Shown here piece after piece: positions 13,737 through 16,658 of a stretch of 16,658 nt of DNA. A program made the position numbers and the translations under genes. Every line of letters starts with the position of its first letter. The first letter of the stretch is position 1. The notes beneath the pieces were generated by a model. That model was not told the DNA's origin. It made no database searches and saw only the letters and a program-made list of their open reading frames with translations. Source of the stretch: Candidatus Woesearchaeota archaeon (GTDB lineage Archaea > Nanobdellota > Nanobdellia > Woesearchaeales > GW2011-AR4); contig JADHVE010000024.1 in NCBI GenBank assembly GCA_016784195.1, positions 1 to 16,658 on the forward strand, written 5' to 3'.

Positions 13737-16658
13737 ATGGAAAATAAAGAGGGTAGAGTAAATTATAAGTTTATTAGTTCTGGTTTGATTTTTACAATAT
13801 TGATGGCGTTGTTGGTTATTGGGCTTGTTGAATTTACTGATTCAGTAGTCAGAGCACCTACTGATAATTATATCAATCTTTCACGTAGTATAAATTTCAC
13901 ATTTAATTCAACCTGGACAGCTGCGGGTGGAGAGATAGGTAATTGTAGTTTATGGACTGATTTTACTGGAACATGGGCAGAAACCGCAGTCAATAATAGT
14001 GCTAGTGCAAATATTATGAATGGCACAACTGGTATGAGCAATATAAATTATACTTTTACAGGTGATGCGACTTCAATGTCTTGGGCTATTGCATGTAGAA
14101 ATGGTAGTAGTGGAGATGCACTAAACGTAACTTCTAGCGAAACATGGACATTGACAATTGATACACTTACTCCTAAAGTAAACCAAACAGATGCTTTTTT
14201 CTCAGGATTCAATACTTCCTCATTATTACCTTCAATAACTTTTTATCTTAATGATATTAATGGTAGCGGCATAAATTTAACAGCTACTGCTGGTGCTGAA
14301 CAAGCTAACGAGACTTTGAATGTCACCATTTATAATTATGAGGCTGCAGGTGGTTCTGCTATAGCAGGAAACTTTACCCTTGCTAATTCAAGCTTTTTGA
14401 GTTGTACACCTACTGGCGGTGCTGTGACTGAAACTACATGTACTTTAGATTTAACTAATCTACCCTTAACAGATGGAAGTAAAAACATTTCAATTGCGGT
14501 TTCTGATAGGGCAGGACGGGTTAATCTTACTTCCTTTTTATTCACAGTTGATACCCTAGCTCCTGCTTTGACTCAGCTTAATATAACCAATGCTTCTCAG
14601 TTTGCTGGTGCTAATGTTATGGATGTTAGGAATGGAACTGGATGGATAATACAAGGTGCAACAATATACTTAACAACCAATTTAACAGATAATCTAACAC
14701 AACCCCTTAATATTTCATTCCAATTCTTAAATGGGTCAACATGGCAAGTAGGGGATATACAGAAAACAGTGGATGCAAGTGATGGAGCATATTCTGCAGC
14801 AGAAGGTATGTGGGGTAATGCTTCCTATACAATTCCTACTGGACATAACATATTTGAGGGTAGAAATGTGTCATTTAGGGCAGTTTATAATGATACACTA
14901 GGTAATTCTAATACAAGTGAAACACTAATCGTACAGGTTAATGATACAACTAAGCCAACTGTAAGTATCAATGGTACTTTTGCAGTAAATGGTACTAATA
15001 TAACTGATACAACCCCCCGTATAAGTTGGGCGGTAGTTGAAGGAAATCCGATGGCTAGTATAAATATCAGTGTTGATGGTACTGTGACCGATAGTGATGG
15101 AGTTGACGGTTGTGGAAAATCTGCATGGTATGATACTTCTATTGGAGATAAGAATGTAGAATTATTCAGGAATGGATCATTCCCAATTTCAGAAGCTGGT
15201 GCATGTAGTGGATTGACAAACGGCTCACATTATATAAGAGTAATTGCAATTGATGTATGGGGTAATTCAGAGACAGTATTCAATAACTTTACTGTACAAA
15301 CAGGAACTCCTACTATAAGTTTAAGCAGCTTGGAAAATGGTTTATCCGCAGTAAACGGATCAAATGTAACTGTAGCAACAGGAATTAACTTTACTGCAGT
15401 CGGTGGCGCAACAACAAGCATATTGGAAACGTTTAGTTGGACATCAAGCTGTAATACTTCCACTCAGACTATTTCAGCTTCTGTTAGTGATTTTACTGCT
15501 GCTAATCTGAGCTTTATATACCCTTTCCAGAATATCACAAGTTGTGCAAATGGGGAGGCAAGTCGAACAGTAACTATAACTGTAGCCGATAGTGCAGGAA
15601 ATTCAAAAACAGAGCAATATACATTTTTGGTTGATGGTGTGGGGCCATCATTAACAGTAACTTCCCCTACTGATGGTTCTAGTAGTGCTAATAATGTAAG
15701 TATAATCTTAACTGGGACAGATGGAACTCAAAAGCTTTCATCATTTGGATATTATTTAGATGCAGGCATATTATCTGGAACTTTTAATAGCTTAAATCTA
15801 AGTAGTAGTATAGGTGAAGCAGCTACTAGTACTACAAATACTTTTAGCCGTAACTTTACTGCAGGAAGGCATACGATCAAATTTACAGTTAATGATACTT
15901 TGGGCAATGTAGTGAATGGAACAGATTATACAATCACTGTTTTAGGTCCACTAGACTTTACAGCTTTAGGCTTTAATTCAACAGATGGTGCGAATACAAC
16001 ATTAGCGGCTTATAATATAAATATGTCTAGGGTTGTTTTATCTAATTCAAGTGGAGATGCGATGGGTGATAGTATAAGAACAGTTACAGACCAAACCTTG
16101 AATTTATTTATGGCTTTGAATGGTACTGCTAAGGGTGTAAATGTTACAATCTATTTCAATGCATCTGCAGCAAACTGGGATAGATATAACTTTTCAATTG
16201 TGCAGAATCATTCAACATCAATGGGGCACATAGAAAATAACTGGACAGCAACAATTCTTGACTATATTTATATCAATGATTCATTGTCCAATTTTATTCC
16301 AGCTGCTAGCTATTATGGAAAAGTAAGGATACCGATTAATGCAAGCAATGTTTCAGGCAGTAGCTACACTTTAGGAAATGTTTTTGAGATATGGTATTTT
16401 GCAGATGAAACTGATTTAACTACCAGGACTAATGACGTAGAAGAATGTGAGGCATCATTTATTCCTACTAATGATCTTACGCCATGTTGGAATAATACAA
16501 ATGATTTGTTTGTTGAGGTGTTTGTGCCAAGTTTCAGCATAGTTGCTTTGGTTAATAGTTCTGGAAGTTCACCGAGCATAACAGTAAATACACCTAGTGG
16601 AAATCAAACTGTAAGTCATTTTATACCTAGTATAACTGTGAGTGCTGATGCAACGAAT
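13737..16658 (+). CDS. Giant S-layer-like glycoprotein, N-terminal 974 residues (runs off the window)
   Basis: Translated by hand from the ATG at 13737; 974 codons have no stop, and the gene continues past the edge. Residues about 13-31 are a hydrophobic signal peptide or anchor after a basic start. Then come six Ig-like repeats (about 42-142, 143-273, 274-402, 403-520, 521-633, 634-735), several ending in the D-x-x-G-N-x-x-T...V-D-x-x-x-P boundary typical of archaeal and bacterial surface Ig repeats. A different domain covers about 736-940, and a new repeat starts near 945. Ten cysteines pair up two per domain (70/120, 223/235, 459/490, 572/603, 904/917), suggesting disulfides. About 65 N-x-S/T sequons are present by hand count, while Lys and Arg are scarce. 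This should be a cell-coat protein and main AglB substrate. Repeat type and expected function are inferred from pattern. Confidence 0.9.
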   Translation, partial: MENKEGRVNYKFISSGLIFTILMALLVIGLVEFTDSVVRAPTDNYINLSRSINFTFNSTWTAAGGEIGNCSLWTDFTGTWAETAVNNSASANIMNGTTGMSNINYTFTGDATSMSWAIACRNGSSGDALNVTSSETWTLTIDTLTPKVNQTDAFFSGFNTSSLLPSITFYLNDINGSGINLTATAGAEQANETLNVTIYNYEAAGGSAIAGNFTLANSSFLSCTPTGGAVTETTCTLDLTNLPLTDGSKNISIAVSDRAGRVNLTSFLFTVDTLAPALTQLNITNASQFAGANVMDVRNGTGWIIQGATIYLTTNLTDNLTQPLNISFQFLNGSTWQVGDIQKTVDASDGAYSAAEGMWGNASYTIPTGHNIFEGRNVSFRAVYNDTLGNSNTSETLIVQVNDTTKPTVSINGTFAVNGTNITDTTPRISWAVVEGNPMASINISVDGTVTDSDGVDGCGKSAWYDTSIGDKNVELFRNGSFPISEAGACSGLTNGSHYIRVIAIDVWGNSETVFNNFTVQTGTPTISLSSLENGLSAVNGSNVTVATGINFTAVGGATTSILETFSWTSSCNTSTQTISASVSDFTAANLSFIYPFQNITSCANGEASRTVTITVADSAGNSKTEQYTFLVDGVGPSLTVTSPTDGSSSANNVSIILTGTDGTQKLSSFGYYLDAGILSGTFNSLNLSSSIGEAATSTTNTFSRNFTAGRHTIKFTVNDTLGNVVNGTDYTITVLGPLDFTALGFNSTDGANTTLAAYNINMSRVVLSNSSGDAMGDSIRTVTDQTLNLFMALNGTAKGVNVTIYFNASAANWDRYNFSIVQNHSTSMGHIENNWTATILDYIYINDSLSNFIPAASYYGKVRIPINASNVSGSSYTLGNVFEIWYFADETDLTTRTNDVEECEASFIPTNDLTPCWNNTNDLFVEVFVPSFSIVALVNSSGSSPSITVNTPSGNQTVSHFIPSITVSADATN

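Noticed and set aside
14336..16579. Minus-strand frames opposite the S-layer-like gene (14336-14545, 15230-15463, 16364-16579)
   Set aside because: They are shadows of a long continuous plus-strand frame that has a signal segment, sequons and repeat structure.
1..16658. CRISPR array, insertion sequence or prophage signals
   Set aside because: No regularly spaced direct repeats, transposase, integrase or phage genes were seen.

Overview
The window looks like a piece of an AT-rich archaeal genome. Evidence: an AglB/Stt3-type oligosaccharyltransferase, a geranylgeranyl-reductase-family flavoprotein, BRE/TATA-type promoters, a tRNA-Trp(CCA) with an intron at 37/38, and a mix of leaderless and Shine-Dalgarno-led genes. 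The AglB with a long charged N-terminal extension, the tandem Ig-like surface proteins and the DUF192 protein suggest a DPANN lineage of the Woesearchaeota/Pacearchaeota kind. That placement is an inference from protein style, not from a marker gene.

Layout. Bases 1-7231 are all on the minus strand and read, in transcription order: geranylgeranyl-reductase-like flavoprotein (7231-6110), AglB (6088-2690), a GT2 dolichol-phosphate-sugar-synthase-like enzyme overlapping aglB (2693-2028), a DUF2304 membrane protein (1872-1528), a GT9 glycosyltransferase overlapping it by one base (1528-401), and the start of a lipoprotein that leaves the window (308-1). A 596-bp AT-rich intergenic region with strong TATA boxes follows. 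Then come two plus-strand surface proteins built from related Ig-like domains (7828-9114 and 9186-11468). A minus-strand block carries an aromatic-amino-acid-permease-family transporter (12651-11494), the intron-containing tRNA-Trp (12913-12791) and a DUF192 protein (13493-13155). From 13737 to the window edge a very large S-layer-like protein runs off the end on the plus strand.

How it fits together (inference). The minus-strand cluster plausibly makes and uses a lipid-linked glycan: the flavoprotein could saturate the polyprenol carrier or membrane lipids, GT2/DUF2304 could charge or handle it, GT9 could extend the glycan, and AglB would transfer it to Asn in N-x-S/T. The partial S-layer-like protein has about 65 sequons in 974 residues by hand count and is the obvious acceptor. 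The 428- and 760-residue proteins have about one and four sequons.

Most unusual: (1) a four-copy acidic-I-D-x-S-K-I-x-x-F-F-K motif and a long charged coiled coil in front of the first AglB membrane segment, with similar F-F-K motifs beside membrane segments of the 760-residue protein; (2) the sequon density of the S-layer-like protein; (3) a triple-hairpin intergenic element at 13013-13082; (4) a strong orphan Shine-Dalgarno and two palindromes ahead of the S-layer-like gene.
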